Source of the DNA: Wolbachia pipientis
GTDB taxonomy: Bacteria > Pseudomonadota > Alphaproteobacteria > Rickettsiales > Anaplasmataceae
Reading direction: 5' to 3'
Assembly (NCBI RefSeq): GCF_023661085.1
Contig: NZ_JAHDJT010000098.1
Location: forward strand, 1 to 5,306
DNA length: 5,306 bases
In this document: positions 5,296 through 5,306 of the stretch, one piece after another
How positions within the stretch are numbered: the first letter of the stretch is position 1
Layout: every line of letters starts with the position of its first letter
Notes under the pieces: generated by a model
What the model was told of the DNA's origin: nothing
The model's input: the letters and a program-made list of their open reading frames with translations, nothing else
The model's database searches: none
Translations under genes and position numbers: made by a program

Positions 5296-5306
5296 ATGAC
5301 AAAATT
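5296..5306 (+). CDS. Possible 5' end of a gene leaving the window rightwards
   Basis: Three full codons (Met-Thr-Lys) and part of a fourth are visible. An in-frame TGA at 5281-5283, with no start between it and this ATG, rules out a longer reading. CAGG lies 4 nt before the ATG. The same Met-Thr-Lys beginning and a nearly identical sequence before it occur at the left edge (19 downwards), which is the main reason to propose a gene. Its product cannot be named. Confidence 0.35.

Overview
The window looks like an AT-rich alphaproteobacterial genome of the Rickettsiales/Anaplasmataceae type, most likely Wolbachia. I base this on the low GC, short intergenic gaps, the protein style of the two PLP enzymes (including the Cys-Gly-Cys after the SHMT Tyr-Tyr motif) and an orphan lysine-rich small protein. 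The genus is recognised from memory of the families and was not tested by a search.

Layout, left to right. Positions 1-149 hold a leftward promoter with perfect consensus boxes and what looks like the first codons of a gene leaving the window. Next, on the minus strand, come glyA (serine hydroxymethyltransferase, 150-1427) and, 56 bp upstream of it, an MFS transporter (1484-2695). The two are probably read as MFS then glyA. A divergent intergenic region (2696-2988) carries a good leftward promoter for the MFS gene and candidate rightward -10 boxes for an unrecognised 167-residue protein on the plus strand (2989-3492). That gene converges on a second minus-strand pair: aatA (aspartate aminotransferase, 3927-5120) followed 55 bp later by a small multidrug resistance protein of the SugE/Gdx guanidinium-exporter subtype (3554-3871). 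The right end (5121-5306) holds a rightward promoter and the first codons of another gene leaving the window.

Functionally, SHMT supplies glycine and one-carbon units and AatA interconverts aspartate/2-oxoglutarate and oxaloacetate/glutamate. Each PLP enzyme is paired on the same strand with a membrane transporter. No mobile element, CRISPR array, rRNA or tRNA is visible.

The most unusual observation is that the two window ends carry the same module in outward-facing orientation. It has an identical 17-nt block containing the -35 box, a promoter with 17-bp spacing, a short leader, and a similar ATCTG..CAGG..AATGACAAAA start region. This suggests two genes with a shared, probably duplicated, upstream control region flanking the block. 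A second useful result is that three genes share a GGTGAG ribosome-binding site 3-4 nt before ATG. This moves two start codons downstream from the longest possible reading.
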